DNA of 64,000 nt from Sesamum alatum (lineage: Eukaryota > Streptophyta > Magnoliopsida > Lamiales > Pedaliaceae): the NCBI GenBank assembly GCA_034509735.1, contig JACGWO010000005.1, positions 34,254,479-34,318,478 on the forward strand, read 5' to 3'. Numbering within the stretch: the first letter of the stretch is position 1; every line of letters begins with the position of its first letter. Both the position numbers and the translations under genes were made by a program. The notes below the pieces were generated by a model. That model was not told where the DNA came from. It did no database searches and saw only the letters and a list, made by a program, of their open reading frames with translations. Of the stretch, positions 25,037 through 37,690 are shown one piece after another.

Positions 25037-25372
25037 TGATCGTGAATTTGATTTCCCTTTAACAATCGGAAGAGAAACCCTGTGTGGGCAAGGGCAAGCC
25101 TCAGCAGAAACAGGGTTTTCTTCTTTTTCTTTCTCCTTTTTCGATTGAATGGGCTGACCTCAGGTCTTCTTGAAGAGGTTGTATTCGTTCTTGTAGGATT
25201 ATCAAATAACCCAAGATTTTAGAATAATCGTGTACTAAAATATTTAGTTATAAATTAAAATTTAATTGTATAATTATAATTTTCATATTTATAATAAAAT
25301 AACAAATAAAAAATGAGTTAATTTTGTTGAAAATAAATGTAGAAAAATTGATAAATAAATAAACAAAAGACT

Positions 25373-25393
25373 TATATATATATATATATATAT
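25373..25393. repeat. TA microsatellite
   Basis: TA run immediately before the LTR-like element, which may have inserted into it. Confidence 0.85.
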
Positions 25394-26125
25394 TGATATG
25401 GCTCAACATGGTTGGCCCATACTCATGGCCCAGAGCACTGGGATGATCCATTTACAAAGTATAAGTCCAAAAGATTGACCCAATAGCCCGAGGCCCATCG
25501 GGAAAATCCAACGGCAACCCACCTAAAAGAGCAGGCCAGACCCTTCCCTAGTAGATGGGAGAAAGGCCCGTGTAAAGGAAGGAGGCCTACTAAGGAAGCC
25601 CATCCGAGCCCATAAGGAAAGACCTGCGGAGGAAGGACTTGCGGAATAAGAGATAGACCCAGTCAAGAAAATCGAATAAGGATTATCCAAACGTTCCCTC
25701 CTATCTAGGGTAGATCTCACAATCGCCTCCCTCTTTGTCGAGAGACTAGTTCGGGTAGGACTCTAGGGAGGCATCAACTAAGCCCCAAAGAGTCCTAATT
25801 CCCCCAAAATTCTCCTATTTTAAGGAACTATCCCCATAAATACAGACCCTCTTGATTGTACGAGTAACACATCTCTACTCTTTGAATCTTCGAATTTTCG
25901 AATTTCTCTTTAAATCGCACTTGACATACTTTATGCTCATTATTATTCTCTTATTATCTTCAATTTCTCTTTTACGTTTAACCAATTTATTCCAAAATTG
26001 TATACTGACTTGAGCGTCGGAGTGTCAATGCTTGTTTTGCAGGTTCCCTGTCCAAATTTGCAAAATCCAGGCCCACTTCGTTCAAGTTCAAGAAGATAAC
26101 TTTAATCGGGCTTTTTTTGCTCACA
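25394..26125 (+). mobile_element. Solo-LTR-like element (Ty3/gypsy type)
   Basis: Begins TGATATGG and ends GCTCACA. Contains a compact promoter-like part (CCCCATAAATACAGACC), and near the end the segment CTTGAGCGTCGGAGTG followed by TTTTGCAGG, which is typical of plant Ty3/gypsy LTR 3' portions. No internal retrotransposon sequence flanks it, so a solo LTR is likely. Flanks are TA-rich, so the target-site duplication cannot be judged. It lies about 200 bp upstream of the folate-receptor-like transcript. Confidence 0.6.
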
Positions 26126-26410
26126 TAATATATATATATAGGAATAAATCTATAAAAATAAGTCAAGGTTAATAAGTGATATGGAAAAAATAGATTTTGT
26201 AAATAAAAGAACTAATTTTATTAAATTAGAATTGCATTATGAAATTCAATAATTGAGTGAATCTCGTTCTATTAAATTTTTCGATATTAGATAATCTTGT
26301 ATACACATAAAAGATTAAATTTGTAAGAATAAAATCTACTATTGAATGAGAAATAATAGATCATACCAATTCGATTGATATAAATAAGACCAAGAAATCA
26401 ATTAAAAATA

Positions 26411-26836
26411 GGGTAAATTATATCTATCTCTCATGAGATTTGGCATAATTATAAATACCCCTCGTTATTTAAAAAATTATAAATACCCCCCCTGAGGTTT
26501 GTAATTTTTTACAAAGGCCTAAAATTGACCATTTTGCCCTTAATTTTTTTATTAAAATTGTAGAAAAATCACCCGAGGAAAATTGCATTATTCCTCCTCT
26601 GTGTAAAAAACTTAAAAAACCTCTCCCTACGCATTGTAATCCAAATTTTTTTAAGAATTAAATAAAAAATAATTCAGTACATAAGGGCATTTTGGTTAGT
26701 TTACCTATAAAAATGAATGGAAATGAGTTATTTGTTAAATAGTTACAAACCTCATGAGGGTATTTGTAATTTCTCAAACAACGAGAGGGTATTTATAATT
26801 ATGCCAAACCTCATGAAAGATAGATGTAATTTACCT
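26411..26836. mobile_element. MITE family A, complete copy
   Basis: Terminal inverted repeats of about 80-100 bp: the left starts GGGTAAATTATATCTATC and the right, reverse-complemented, AAGGTAAATTACATCTATC; both continue with ATGAGxTTTGGCATAATTATAAATACCC. No coding content. Related copies at 32198-32620 and 43531-43921. Confidence 0.8.
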
Positions 26837-28930
26837 TTAAAAATATGAAATAAAAAGTTTGCGAATAAAAGGTAAGAAATGATATTTTATGCAATAATGT
26901 TTCGAATTAAGAACGTAACCACTATTGTATGTCTAATGGTTCAATAATGATAGAAATATAAATAAAATTATAAAGTTAATATTTTTTTCTAGCTAATAAG
27001 TTATATATTTACATTTAAAAATATGATTATGCACCTGTATCACACGTGATATTTCTCAATAAACTAAAAAATACTAACAACCAATAAAATTTCTTATTTC
27101 AGCTAAAACTTACTAAACTGGTAAAATTACAACCGACCAAAAATAAATAAGTTTTTGCCGACACATTGATACATTCTTTTACGAACCAATTTTGAAAAAT
27201 TACTTCATTACGAGATTTCCAAACTGGGCGGGGATTATGAGACATTGTGTGGGGTTGTGATGGTTTTTGAGTATGATAGATGACATATTTGCATGGTTAA
27301 GGTCCAACAACTTTGGAAGATAAGACGAGGCAAATTGGTCGAAAACTAAACCTTTTTTGTAAAATAATATGAAATGCATTTTTCCTGACTTATTGCATAA
27401 GGATTTAAATTTAATATGATATTTTTTTATTGAATTATAAATAATAATAATAATTAGGACAGGTTTATAATTTTATTTTTTTACCTCAAATCCAGTTGTG
27501 AAGGACCTGAACCCGCCCCATGCTTACCCGGCCCCGTTGCCATCCTAATAAGGAGCAGATAGGAGAGTGTAAGTCTTTTTCTAACGTATAAGAAAAGGTG
27601 CAGTTGGAGCACTACATCATCCTAGAAGCCAAGCAAACAATTTTGTATGGGGAGTGGATTTAATATTCCGAAGATATTACCAAGGCAGAGATGGATTCAG
27701 ACACAAATTCTTTGTACTAAAAAATCCAAAAACAAGTGTTTTTAACAAGAGAAAGTACCTCGAGAACTCCATTCCCATGAGATTTCGTCCGCATGCAGGG
27801 AATTTTGTTCATATCGAGTTTGGTCAAATTTAAATTAATTACACGATAATATAATACATCTACGATATAATTTGTGTGTAATTCAAAAAGAGTTATCAGT
27901 CATATATCGTATGATTGGTTAGATTCAATCGAATCTGATTTAAGTTAGAATTTTCCTTTCGTACTCCTGCAAAAATTGTGATATGAATAGAGAGAATTTG
28001 ATTTGTGATTTTTTGAGTAAGTCATGGAGCAACAACTACAATTTCATTGTTTATTGTGTGTGATCAGGTCTTTAACATATAAATATTATTTTGATCTAGT
28101 CCCTAATTTTGAAACGCCCTAATCATTTATGATGCTAAAATACTATTTTATTAGCATTACCTTTGGATTCATTTATATAATATAAGGGATGAATGTGATG
28201 GGGTCTTCTTGTAGAATTAATAAAGTGAGAGGAGGATTTTGGAAAGTTGGTCTGTTTGGCACAACGTCAATCGATCTTAAGAAGAATTTTTTTTTTTTGA
28301 GCGTATCTTAAGAAGACAATTGCTTTATTTAAAATTTGAAGATTCCTAATATCAAGACGGCCAAGTTGCACTCTTGAGGAATCAATTTTATTATTTATAT
28401 AATTAGTTATGTATATAAATGATGATTTTTTTTTCAAACGTAAAGACGTTAGAGTTGAAAAAATTCTAGCCTAAATTAAGTTTGATCAAATCAAATCAAT
28501 CATATAGCAAGTGTGATACACATATTATATGATTGTTCACGTTCTCTAAACCATACATCAATCACATGACAAATGTATTACACTTACTATATGATTGGGT
28601 TAAGTTCGACCGAATCAAATTTGGACTAGAATTTTCCTTAGAATTACTAATGAATTTTCTTGTACACAAAGACATCATATAATCTATCTATAACACTATG
28701 AAATCGCATATTAAAGTACGATAAAAGATTTTTTTTGTCGTAAAGGTGCTTTGTGGGTGCGTGAGAGGACCCGGAAATTGGAAGCGAGAAATCCAGAACA
28801 CCATAAAACCTTAAAACAAAGAGTAGAACAGAGAAGAGCCAAATATATACAGATTAGAGTGTTCTCAAAGTCATAACCAGCCTCCACACACACTAGCTAT
28901 TACAAAACACTCCCAACACACAAACTACAT
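26837..28930. other. AT-rich intergenic sequence
   Basis: Spacer downstream of the DRM1 gene. 27490-27545 contains a short GC-rich GACCTGAACCCGCCCC...CCGTTGCCATCC block resembling degenerate hAT-type ends. Paired ATTGTATGATTGG-like motifs at 27890-27940 and 28500-28640 look repeat-derived. No gene seen. Confidence 0.4.
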
Positions 28931-29068
28931 TCACATTATATACACACACACACATCTAAACACACTACCACCAAACTCTTCCAGGCATCCTCAGTCGACC
29001 AGCAACGCGTACGCACACAAAATTCCAGATCGATGACGTTCATGGAAAATGTAAGCTCTCTCCAGATC

Positions 29069-30822
29069 TCACAGGTCATAAGGAGGAGGAGGGCTCCTGG
29101 GCCCGACTCCGCTAGCCTTCTCGTAAGCGAAAGATGCTGATCTACGCCGGAAACGAAATGCTTCTCTGCCTCCTCCACCTGATAATCATCAACCAACAAA
29201 ATTTTCAGATTCATCACCCTTTTTTATCAGAGTAACTCAATTCTTAGGTTCTGAAAAGCATTATCTAGCTATATACAGAATCAGCAGCAAGAAACCATTG
29301 TCTAGCTTTAAACAAAATAATCCATATCAATGACTGCACATCAGGTAAACCGATACAACCAATCATGGGTGGTCTAGCACGTCCGGCGAAAACTGTGCTT
29401 GTTAAACTAGCATTCATGATTCAGTTGCCACCATATATAACAGCTCTTAAACCTATCTTGTGTTGATAAAACTAGAGATGAAATCTCAGAAACGTGGGCG
29501 AATCTTGATACATGTCAAAACCGAATCGATCCCGCACTTAATTAATCAATACTTTTAACATCACCAGAAACCGTTGATGAATATTTCTAGCTTTATAAGA
29601 ATGCTGTTGGGGGTATACTTATTAACAAAGACTACGCGTAATGATTCTAATTTCCTACTTCCCCCAAGTGCTAGTCGTATGTGCAACACGAATTCATCAA
29701 CAAGAGTATATTAGCAGTATGCATGAGCATAACATGAAGAAACATGCAGTATTTACTTGGGATGATCAAGTAGAAATTTTTCGAAACGTAGAATAAATAA
29801 AAACAAATGATCTGATTTTAGCTATATTCTACCTATAATCAGCAATGCCAAACAGTGAAGCACTAACTATGAGTATGAGCAAAGCATCCACACGCAATTC
29901 CACAATGGTCACTTTCAAGACTCTCACTAAGTAAAATAAGTGTACCTAACTCAATCAACACGGCCTTGCATCATGCGTAGAAAAAATATGGCGTCTATGC
30001 AAATGACAAAAATACCACTAGCACAGTACTCTCTATCTCTATATGTGACGAATGGCCCGATTACCCTCAATTGGATTCCAAAGATTCTTCTGGACGAGGG
30101 CATTTCTCGTCCCTGAAGGGTAGACACAGTGAAATAATGCTACTCATGCTGAAGCCATTAAAACGACTGGAACTTTCGAGGTTTTAATCTAAATGCTTAC
30201 CGGCAAAAGGGGATACCGGAGGTGTGCTGCCGGCGGGGGAAACCGGCGGCGAGTCCTTTTGATTTGCCTGCGGCGGTTTTATGATCATTATGCTTCTCGT
30301 CACTCTGTTCGTTGCTTCCTCCGGAGCTTCTTCTTCCGTGAACGATCTTCTACTGTTCGCAACTTCTGATTCTGCTTCAAAAAGGAGAGAAATGTTAGAA
30401 AAAGTGAATGAAGCCGAAACAGAATGAGATTTATGCATCTTCCGCGAATCAGAATCTAATATCCGTATAGACCTGAACAATATTTTGTTAAATCCGAAAG
30501 CTTTTGGACAGGACAAAAGCTGATGAACTCTGTGAATTGTTTATTAACGAATTTTACCTCATTTCAGCAAATTATCAAATAATTTATCACTAATTAAAAT
30601 CAACGAAACTATATAAACAGCATATCCAAATTAACACACTAGTTTGCTTAAACAAGATTAGTTTTAATTTCTAATACTTCCAGCACAATATAGCTACGGC
30701 GTCATACCCTTGCCGGAGTTCGGCCGGAAGCTAAAAGTGGCGTGTTTTCTCAGTTTACCGAGGCCACTGTCGGGCAGGGGTCCGGCGAGGGTGTCGTCCC
30801 AAAGCTGGTCAAGCAACCCCAT
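29069..30822 (-). CDS. DRM1: DRM1/ARP dormancy-associated, auxin-repressed protein
   Basis: Small, largely disordered protein of the DRM1/ARP family, whose transcripts typically mark dormant buds and growth arrest and fall with auxin; biochemical role unknown. Exons on the minus strand: 30822-30708, 30371-30201 and 29178-29069, GT-AG, 131 residues. The N-terminus is the conserved MGLLDQLWDDTLAGP block with GLGKLRK. The middle has the VTRSIMIIKPP motif and a Pro/Ser stretch PPVSPAGSTPPVSPFAG. The end is REAFRFRRRSASFAYEKA and PPPPYDL. Exon 2 has a NAGNAG acceptor (GAAG/CAG), so starting it at 30374 would add one Ala. A G-box lies about 300 bp upstream. Confidence 0.95.
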
Positions 30823-31123
30823 AAGGCGCAGCTTAAGAGATCGGGCGCAAGTTAGCAATCGAGGGCACAAGGAGCTACTGTTACTCACTCGCAATCGTTG
30901 TATCAGTCTGTTATTTCGAAGTTGGTGCTGGTATTTATTTCGGAAAGCGGCGTTAAATGTCGAGCAGATATTTTGGATCGATACGAGGTGTTGACCGTCG
31001 GATCAGATCTGGAGAATGTGATGTGACGTTGACGGCCGATCTGATAAGCACGTCAAAAGTAGATAAGATCAAAGCAGGGCCCCACTGCAAAGTTACCATG
31101 TCACTGTTGAGGAGGGTGCGTGT

Positions 31124-31129
31124 CACGTG
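31124..31129 (-). promoter_or_regulatory. G-box CACGTG upstream of DRM1
   Basis: A palindromic CACGTG within GTCACGTGA, about 300 bp before the DRM1 ATG. G-boxes bind bZIP and bHLH factors and would fit ABA or light control of this family. Function inferred. Confidence 0.6.
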
Positions 31130-31212
31130 ATAGGTCGTTGGCGAATTGTAATGTCTGAACTGCCCCTCGACTTGACACTGCTGGATTTGGATTATTGTAC
31201 TATTTTTTTCTT

Positions 31213-31747
31213 GGATAATTACACGAAGTTTGATATAATTACATGCAAATTTTTTGTAATTTGAGAAATTACATCTACTACTCCTAAGGTTTGTACCCGT
31301 CCAATAAATAAGTCTTTCGTTAGTTAAAATTTATCGAATTTATTGATATTAATAAATAAAAAATTGGATGAAAATTAATATTTACCCTTGATTGACTTAT
31401 TACTAACTTATTGCAGGCCAAATAAATTTTTGATGATTAAAATACCCTTATAATGGTGAAGATATACCGCCCCGCATGCATTAACGTGTGAAGATATATA
31501 AGGGTAGTTTGGTCATAAAAAAAATTATTTTACCTACAGTAAGTTAGTAATAAGTCAATCGATGATAAATATCGATTTTTATTCAGATTTTTTTGCTAAT
31601 ATCAACAAATTCGGTGAATTTTGACTACCGAACGGACCTCTTTGTTAGACAGGAGCAAAGCTCAAGGGTATTAGATGTAATTTTCTAAACCACAGAGAGT
31701 ATGCGTGTAATTACACTAAACTTCAAGGAAGAGGGTGTAATTACCCC
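31213..31747. mobile_element. MITE family C, complete copy
   Basis: Left end GGATAATTACACGAAGTTTG and right end (reverse complement) GGGGTAATTACACCCTC, both followed by a matching AATTACATGTAxxxTCTCTGTGGTTT-like block. Near the middle is a GCATGCATTAACGTG dyad. No coding content. Relatives at 13758-14207, 15390-15606 and 56731-57270. Confidence 0.75.
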
Positions 31748-32197
31748 TTTTTTCTTATATAAAAATATAATTATATAATTTCATTGATATATCAATAAAT
31801 TATGAAATATATTCGATCACTAAACGATATTGTAATAAATTGAGACTAAAATGATATTACAATACTCATTACAATAAACTCGAGATAAAGTATTATATGT
31901 TTAGTGGGATTTAAACTCATAATTTTAAATTTATTTATAAGGATATTCGTTTGGTAAAATCGAATCAAATTGAACTGAAATTTCGATTCGATTTTTATCG
32001 AACTGAACAGAAATTTAAAAAATAAATAAATTATCTTTTCAAATTTTCAAATCTTTTAATTACCTAATTGTTATTTTGTTATAACTCATGTGTTAATTAG
32101 TCATTGTAACCAATTAAGTATTAATCATAAAAATGTTTTTTGTACATAAAAACTTATATTAAGATATTTAATATTTCTATATTATTTTTTTAATTAT

Positions 32198-32620
32198 GGT
32201 GAATTACGATTACCTTCTTTTAGGTTTGACATAATTATGGATATCCTATCATTATTTCAAAAATTACAAATACCCTCTGAGGTTTGTAATTTTTGACCAA
32301 GGACCTAAAATTGTCCATTTTGCCCTTGATTTTTTTTTTAAATTATAGAAAAGCAGCCGAGGCAAATTATATTATTATCATCTCTGTAAAAAACGTAAGA
32401 AACCTCTCCCTGTGTAGTTTTATTCAATTTTTTTTAAAAAAAATTTAAAAAATAATTTAATTTGCATAAAACATTTTGGTCAGTTAACCCATAAAAATGG
32501 ATGAAAATGAGTTATTTGTTAGACGGTAAAAAACCTCATGGAGGTATTTGTAATTTTTGAAACAATGATTGAGTATTCGTAATTATGCCAAATCTCAGAA
32601 AATATCGTTATAATTCACTC
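32198..32620. mobile_element. MITE family A, diverged copy
   Basis: Same order as 26411-26836: GGTGAATTACGATTACC, TTTGACATAATTATGG, CCTCTGAGGTTTGTAATTTTT, then ATGAGTTATTTGTTAGAC and the inverted end. Less conserved ends suggest an older insertion. Confidence 0.7.
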
Positions 32621-32957
32621 TATTAATTATATTTATATATATATAGTTTTTAAAATTTCGGATTCGGTACGGCTCGATTTATCGGCACACAAAATAAAAT
32701 TAAAACCGAATCGAATAATTACCGAATTCTCGACTCGATTGATTTTCAATCGATTTATCGAAAATTGCACACCCTGTTTATTTATAAGACCTCGACTTTG
32801 ACCATCATTGTAATCGTATTTCACTATTTGGTGCTGGGTAATTGCATTTTATTCCATTTAAAAATACAAATAGACATAAAAAAAAAACTTTTAAATAAAA
32901 AAAATAAAATTTGACTATTATGTCTATTAACGTTTTTGCATAGGGTAAAGGGTGGAG

Positions 32958-33293
32958 AAAATTGTAATTCACGTTTCATAAATTAATTCATTTGTAATTT
33001 TAGTTCTAGTGTTTTACGATTCAACAAATTTAGTCTGACAAGTCAAAAAAAATTGTAATTTATATTCTATTAACATTTTTCATTAAATTGTTAATGGATG
33101 GACCATTAACTTAAGAAACAAAGTTAACGGGACATGTGCTTGGCAGTGCTCCATCCATTAATAATTTAATGAAAAGTGTTAATAGATGTAAATTGCAACT
33201 TTTTTGGATTTGTGGGACTAAATTTATTGAATCGTAAAACAATGAAATTAAAATTACAAATAAATTAAATTATGGGACGTAAATTGTAATTTC
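32958..33293. mobile_element. TIR element (family E-like)
   Basis: Inverted arms of about 85-100 bp: the left AAATTGTAATTCACGTTTCATAA matches the reverse complement of the right end (GAAATTGCAATTTACG-type block ending 33293), and the inner blocks TTTTACGATTCAACAAATTTAG pair with CTAAATTTATTGAATCGTAAAA. No coding content. Confidence 0.75.
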
Positions 33294-33585
33294 CCTGTGA
33301 AGGAAAAATCATCTAGATTCTTCTTGTTTCAATTAAAATATATAATTCCAAACTTCAATCATTAGGTTCATGAAACTTAATTATATAGGTTAGCATTATT
33401 TGATTATTTTATAATAGAAGGAATTTCTTTGTCGTCCTCCCTACCAAAACCATAAGATATTTCTTGATTTTTCCGAAAAAGACATGCATAATTAATTATG
33501 AAATCGTCACTAGGACTCCAAAGCATAGATTGACTATGCCCCACCCACTAATTTACTAAGCACACTTCTTAATAATGTTTAGGGC

Positions 33586-33847
33586 GCCAATGAGGTCTAA
33601 CTTAGTTGACTAAGTTAGAGGCCCCATGATTTTAAAGGTCATTGGGTTCGAACCCTTGCATGGGTTGATGTTGTTTCTACTGTATAATAGGTATTACTTG
33701 TTGCTGTAATAGTTAAGTGTTAGTTTATGTGATATTGTTGATATGATTGATAGTAATTGTCTCTGTTCAATATTAAGCACCGACAAGACTGAATGTAATC
33801 ACTTACTTTCGATTAATAAAGTTCATCGCTTCCAATTCCAATTCAAA
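33586..33847 (+). mobile_element. tRNA-derived SINE with perfect TSD
   Basis: Flanked by identical 15-bp copies of AATAATGTTTAGGGC at 33571-33585 and 33848-33862. The head carries a pol III A-box-like TAACTTAGTTGA and a B box GGTTCGAACCC (33646-33656 region), as in tRNA-derived SINEs. The body lacks coding potential and ends AATAAAGTTCATCGCTTCCA with a short A-rich tail. The A-box region also forms a perfect 9-bp palindrome, CTAACTTAG/CTAAGTTAG (33597-33618). Confidence 0.9.
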
Positions 33848-33862
33848 AATAATGTTTAGGGC

Positions 33863-35132
33863 ATCAATTTTTCATAAGTCCTTAATTGGCTAAAATCAAT
33901 CAAGAAGGAAGCCCAAACTTGATAGGGATTGAACAAGAAGACTAAGGTGTTTAAAGTTGTAAGGATTGAAGCCCAACATTTGTCTCGATGATAGCTCGTT
34001 GATGGTCTGGAATGAACCCAACTCACATGTGATGCACTAAGATCAAGACGTAGCGTTAAGTTGACACATCAACATAAAGGATCCACGTCAGATGAACACT
34101 AAGTGGAAACCACGTCTATAGGCTATTAGGGAGCTAGTAAGGATTTTGGGAATGATGGCCTATTCGATTGGAACAACAAACCATCTATCTCTTAAATAGA
34201 CGTACACTCATTGCTGACGTAGAAGTGTTTCCTTCTTATATGGAGCATGGCCTACGTACTTAGCGTACAACTATATCAATGCATTATCATGATGGAAATT
34301 TTGCCCTAGGCTTATAGTCCACATGGATCGTGTCTAATCGATCCCAAATTTCTTATTATCTTCCAATAAAAGGGAGAACAAGTAGATTAAATGTCACATA
34401 CATGCTCCTCAGATAATCTTAAACACTCTCCAAAACTCCTACACGAATTCTTCATATTTCTTCACATGCCCACTCATTTTTAGGTATCGCTAATCTGCTT
34501 TCATTTAATTTTCACTCGATAAAGTTACTGACTTAATTAAAGTCCTAATGTATTTCTACAAGTTAGTCTTAGGATCTTTCGGTAGATCTTTCGACTTTTA
34601 TCATGTTGAAATTCTAATAAGTGTCATTGGCATCGACTAATTTATACAACTTTCTAACACATATATTTTCGATCCTTAGAGAACCATTCTAAAAATTTTC
34701 AAACAATAATCCATATAAAGTGAGCTAATAAATTTTGGGTGGTGTAAAAATAATAATGAAACCACAGAAGTAAATTACAAAGTAGAAATAAGCATTCATA
34801 TATTTTTCACATCACATGTATAAAACGGTCTTGTTTTCTCACTATTTTACCAATATTCCATCACCCTCAAGATGGAAAACTGGGAAATTGTATGGGCTTA
34901 CAGTCCAAATAAGTCCATTTTGCAAGCCCGTGTTCGTAAGCCCATGAAAAATGAACCATAATGTAAGCAACGATTGCTAATTACATCAGCATAAAACCTT
35001 CAAAATATTTGTATCCGAGAGGTGAATCAGACAGAGAGAAGCCCTCCTGTGTGACGCTCTGAAGAACGCGATACGAAAACTGGCTTCAGAGTTTTCATAG
35101 ACTCTAATTAGTTCGAGGGCCAATCTATTGTA
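33863..35132. other. Degenerate retrotransposon-like intergenic sequence
   Basis: Mixed-composition DNA. 33980-34620 has features of an old LTR (a TATA-poor leader, CCCTAGGCTTATAG, ACTGACTTAATT). A block at 34127-34200 is repeated in degenerate form at 35298-35375. No open frame that I can assign. Confidence 0.35.
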
Positions 35133-35252
35133 ATTAATGTAAAGTAAGACGATCATACGGCTATGAAAATGGACAATCAAAGATGTCCCATGACTCGTGG
35201 CCAACATTAAGACAATTTTCATAGCCGTATGATCTTCTTACTTTACATTAAT
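35133..35252. repeat. Near-perfect 38-bp-arm hairpin
   Basis: Arm 35133-35170 and the reverse complement of 35215-35252 agree at 37 of 38 positions (shared core GATCATACGGCTATGAAAAT), separated by a 44-base loop that can itself pair (GGACA/TGTCC). The size fits a young MIRNA-like foldback or a tiny MITE. It matches no microRNA I recognise. Confidence 0.9.
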
Positions 35253-37319
35253 ATAAAAGTTTCATATAAGATAAACATACATTGAAAAACACATCGGTAG
35301 ATTATAAGAGAAATTAGTAAAAATTTCGGGAACGATGGTCTACCTAGTTGGAACAATTAACCAACTCTCTCTTACGGACTGTGCTTCAAAATGTTTATGG
35401 AGCAAAATTAATTTTGGCGTTAAGTATAAGAACCAAAAGTGTAATTTATCCAATGCATCGCAACATTCAGTATCTTTTTTCCCACCTAACTTACATATAT
35501 TTGTAAATAATAAGGAAAAAGACCTCAAACAAGGAGACCACGCGCGATATATGTGAGAGTAGGTGTTTGTGGGAAATTCTTATCCAATTTAAATTTGGTC
35601 GAATTAAACCAATCACATAGAAAGTGTGATTAATCACTTTGCCAAAACCGTACACATTACACGACAAATATATCATACTGACCATATAATTAATTGAGAT
35701 CTGGTAAAACTCAATTCGAATTAGAATTTCTCGTGTTAGTAAATGAGTAAATCGCGCACAATATGCAACCCATCCATCATTTCCTTTCCCTACTTAAACT
35801 ACTTGTTTTCGTCATTCTTTTTGTTTTTCATCAATTCTTGTACTTGATTTTGAAATTTGAAGCTACGGCCATTCAATATGCCACTGTGTTGTGACGTTGG
35901 TTTAGACTGCATTTGGATTGATAGATTTAAATTTGAAGTAAAAATTTGGAAAAATATTTGTAAATGACTCTATATTGGAATATTTGAAATTCATCGATAT
36001 TCAATAAAATATTGTTCAAATTTAGTATTACATAATTTTAAAACTTCAATTAATTTATCATTTCAACCAAAATTTATTGCCTATCAAGATGTTAAAAAAA
36101 ATATACTTAGATAAATAATATATTTATATAACTATTATTTAATTATTTATCGATTATAAAACGTACATGGTTGGGGTTTGGGTTCTGGACCTAACAATAT
36201 GTATTGGGCTTAGGTATGTGTCTATTCTTTTCTCTATTTTTAGATGGGATTTTGTCCTATTTATTGACAGCGGACAACCCTAGTTCCAACCTAACCCACA
36301 ATTAGAAAAAGATCAACATTTAACCATGACAATTTATAATGTTTAAAAATAAATAGTCATAGTAAATAGTCATTCGTCACGGTCACACAACGGTTGTTGG
36401 CTGTGATTTTTGCGAGTATGGCTAAAGCATTTGTCATGACTTATAGCCATGACAAATTAAAATAATTTTCATGGTGGATAATCTAAATTTTTGCGATATT
36501 TTTTTTTTCTACCAGGGTTAATTATATTTATTTATTATGGTTTTAGTTCATAATCAATATTATAGTTAATAGTAATTTTTTTTTTCTGAAGTGCACCTAA
36601 GTATCCCCTAGGAGTTTTGGGTTCAGTGTGTGTGGTGTGTGTGCAAAAAGAAATAAAAAAAAATACCCACTTAGGTCGAGTTGGGTTTAAAATATTTTAG
36701 TTTGGGTCCGATATGGGGGGTGTTTAAGTAAATTTATCTAGATTATAGGTTTTATTACGGGTTTCTTCATGCATAATTTTCTATTAGTCAATTAAATGTC
36801 ACTTTTAATATAATGCAATAGATGAAAGATTTGAGCATAATCACGAGTTTAATGTGCATTTGTTTTATCATATTTGTGTTTTATTAATATAATATTTTTG
36901 TTTGGCTTAGAAAAATTGCATGGTAGGGCTCTATTTTTTGGTAATTATTAAATTATCGTTTAGGAGTGTTTATTGATTAAAATCAAAATCGACCGTAAAT
37001 AAAAAATTTCTGTATGCCCAAAGGCCAAATCGACTTCACTTTAGTTTTTGTAGTTACCAATTTTCGGTGCTTTAGTTTGATATCTGGTAATCAATGATTT
37101 CTTGTTCGAGTGGTGAGATTGAGGTTCCACAACTTTTGAGTACTACGAATGTAGAGAGTTGTTTAGTTTACAGGATCATGTTTGTATTATTCTTTTGGTT
37201 GCTTTGGTGTTGGTACTGATAAATCTAGAGATGTCGTATTTTCAAATTAATAGTTCATCGCTCATTATTCAAAAATAGTTTGACATCTAGTAAATCCAAT
37301 TTTTTTATAACAATAAAAA
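35253..37319. other. AT-rich intergenic sequence
   Basis: No gene. 36310-36510 repeats GTCATGACA/GTCATAGT-type motifs, partly echoed at 43990-44070, which may be the end of a degenerate DNA transposon. The rest is unremarkable AT-rich sequence. Confidence 0.4.
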
Positions 37320-37690
37320 GGAGTAAACTATAGCTACCTTCCCAGAGGTTTGGTATAATTATAAATACCCCATCATTGTTTAAAAATTTATAAATACCCC
37401 ACTCAAATGAAAAATAATTATGTAGTCCATCATCGGAGATGTGAAAAGTACTACTTTACCCTTACTGAGTTTTTTACTTTTTCCAAAAAAATATTTGAAA
37501 AATGCTAAAAAAATCCGAGAGTGAGTAAAATAAATAACTCATAGAGAATACCAATCCATAAAAGTTTTTTTAGTCCAATAAATATATAAAATTATAAATT
37601 ATAATCTAGAAAGACATTTTGGGCAGTTCACCACAAAAATTGGATGGAAGCCTAACGGAATGAGCTCCTAGTTAATTGAATACTATAAAT
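37320..37690. mobile_element. MITE family A, partial copy
   Basis: Left end GAGTAAACTATAGCTACC with GGTTTGGTATAATTATAAATACCCC matches family A. The right terminal repeat is not recognisable. Confidence 0.5.

Noticed and set aside
33597..33660. tRNA gene
   Set aside because: Pol III boxes are present but no acceptor or anticodon stem closes, and the unit has a SINE body, tail and TSD.
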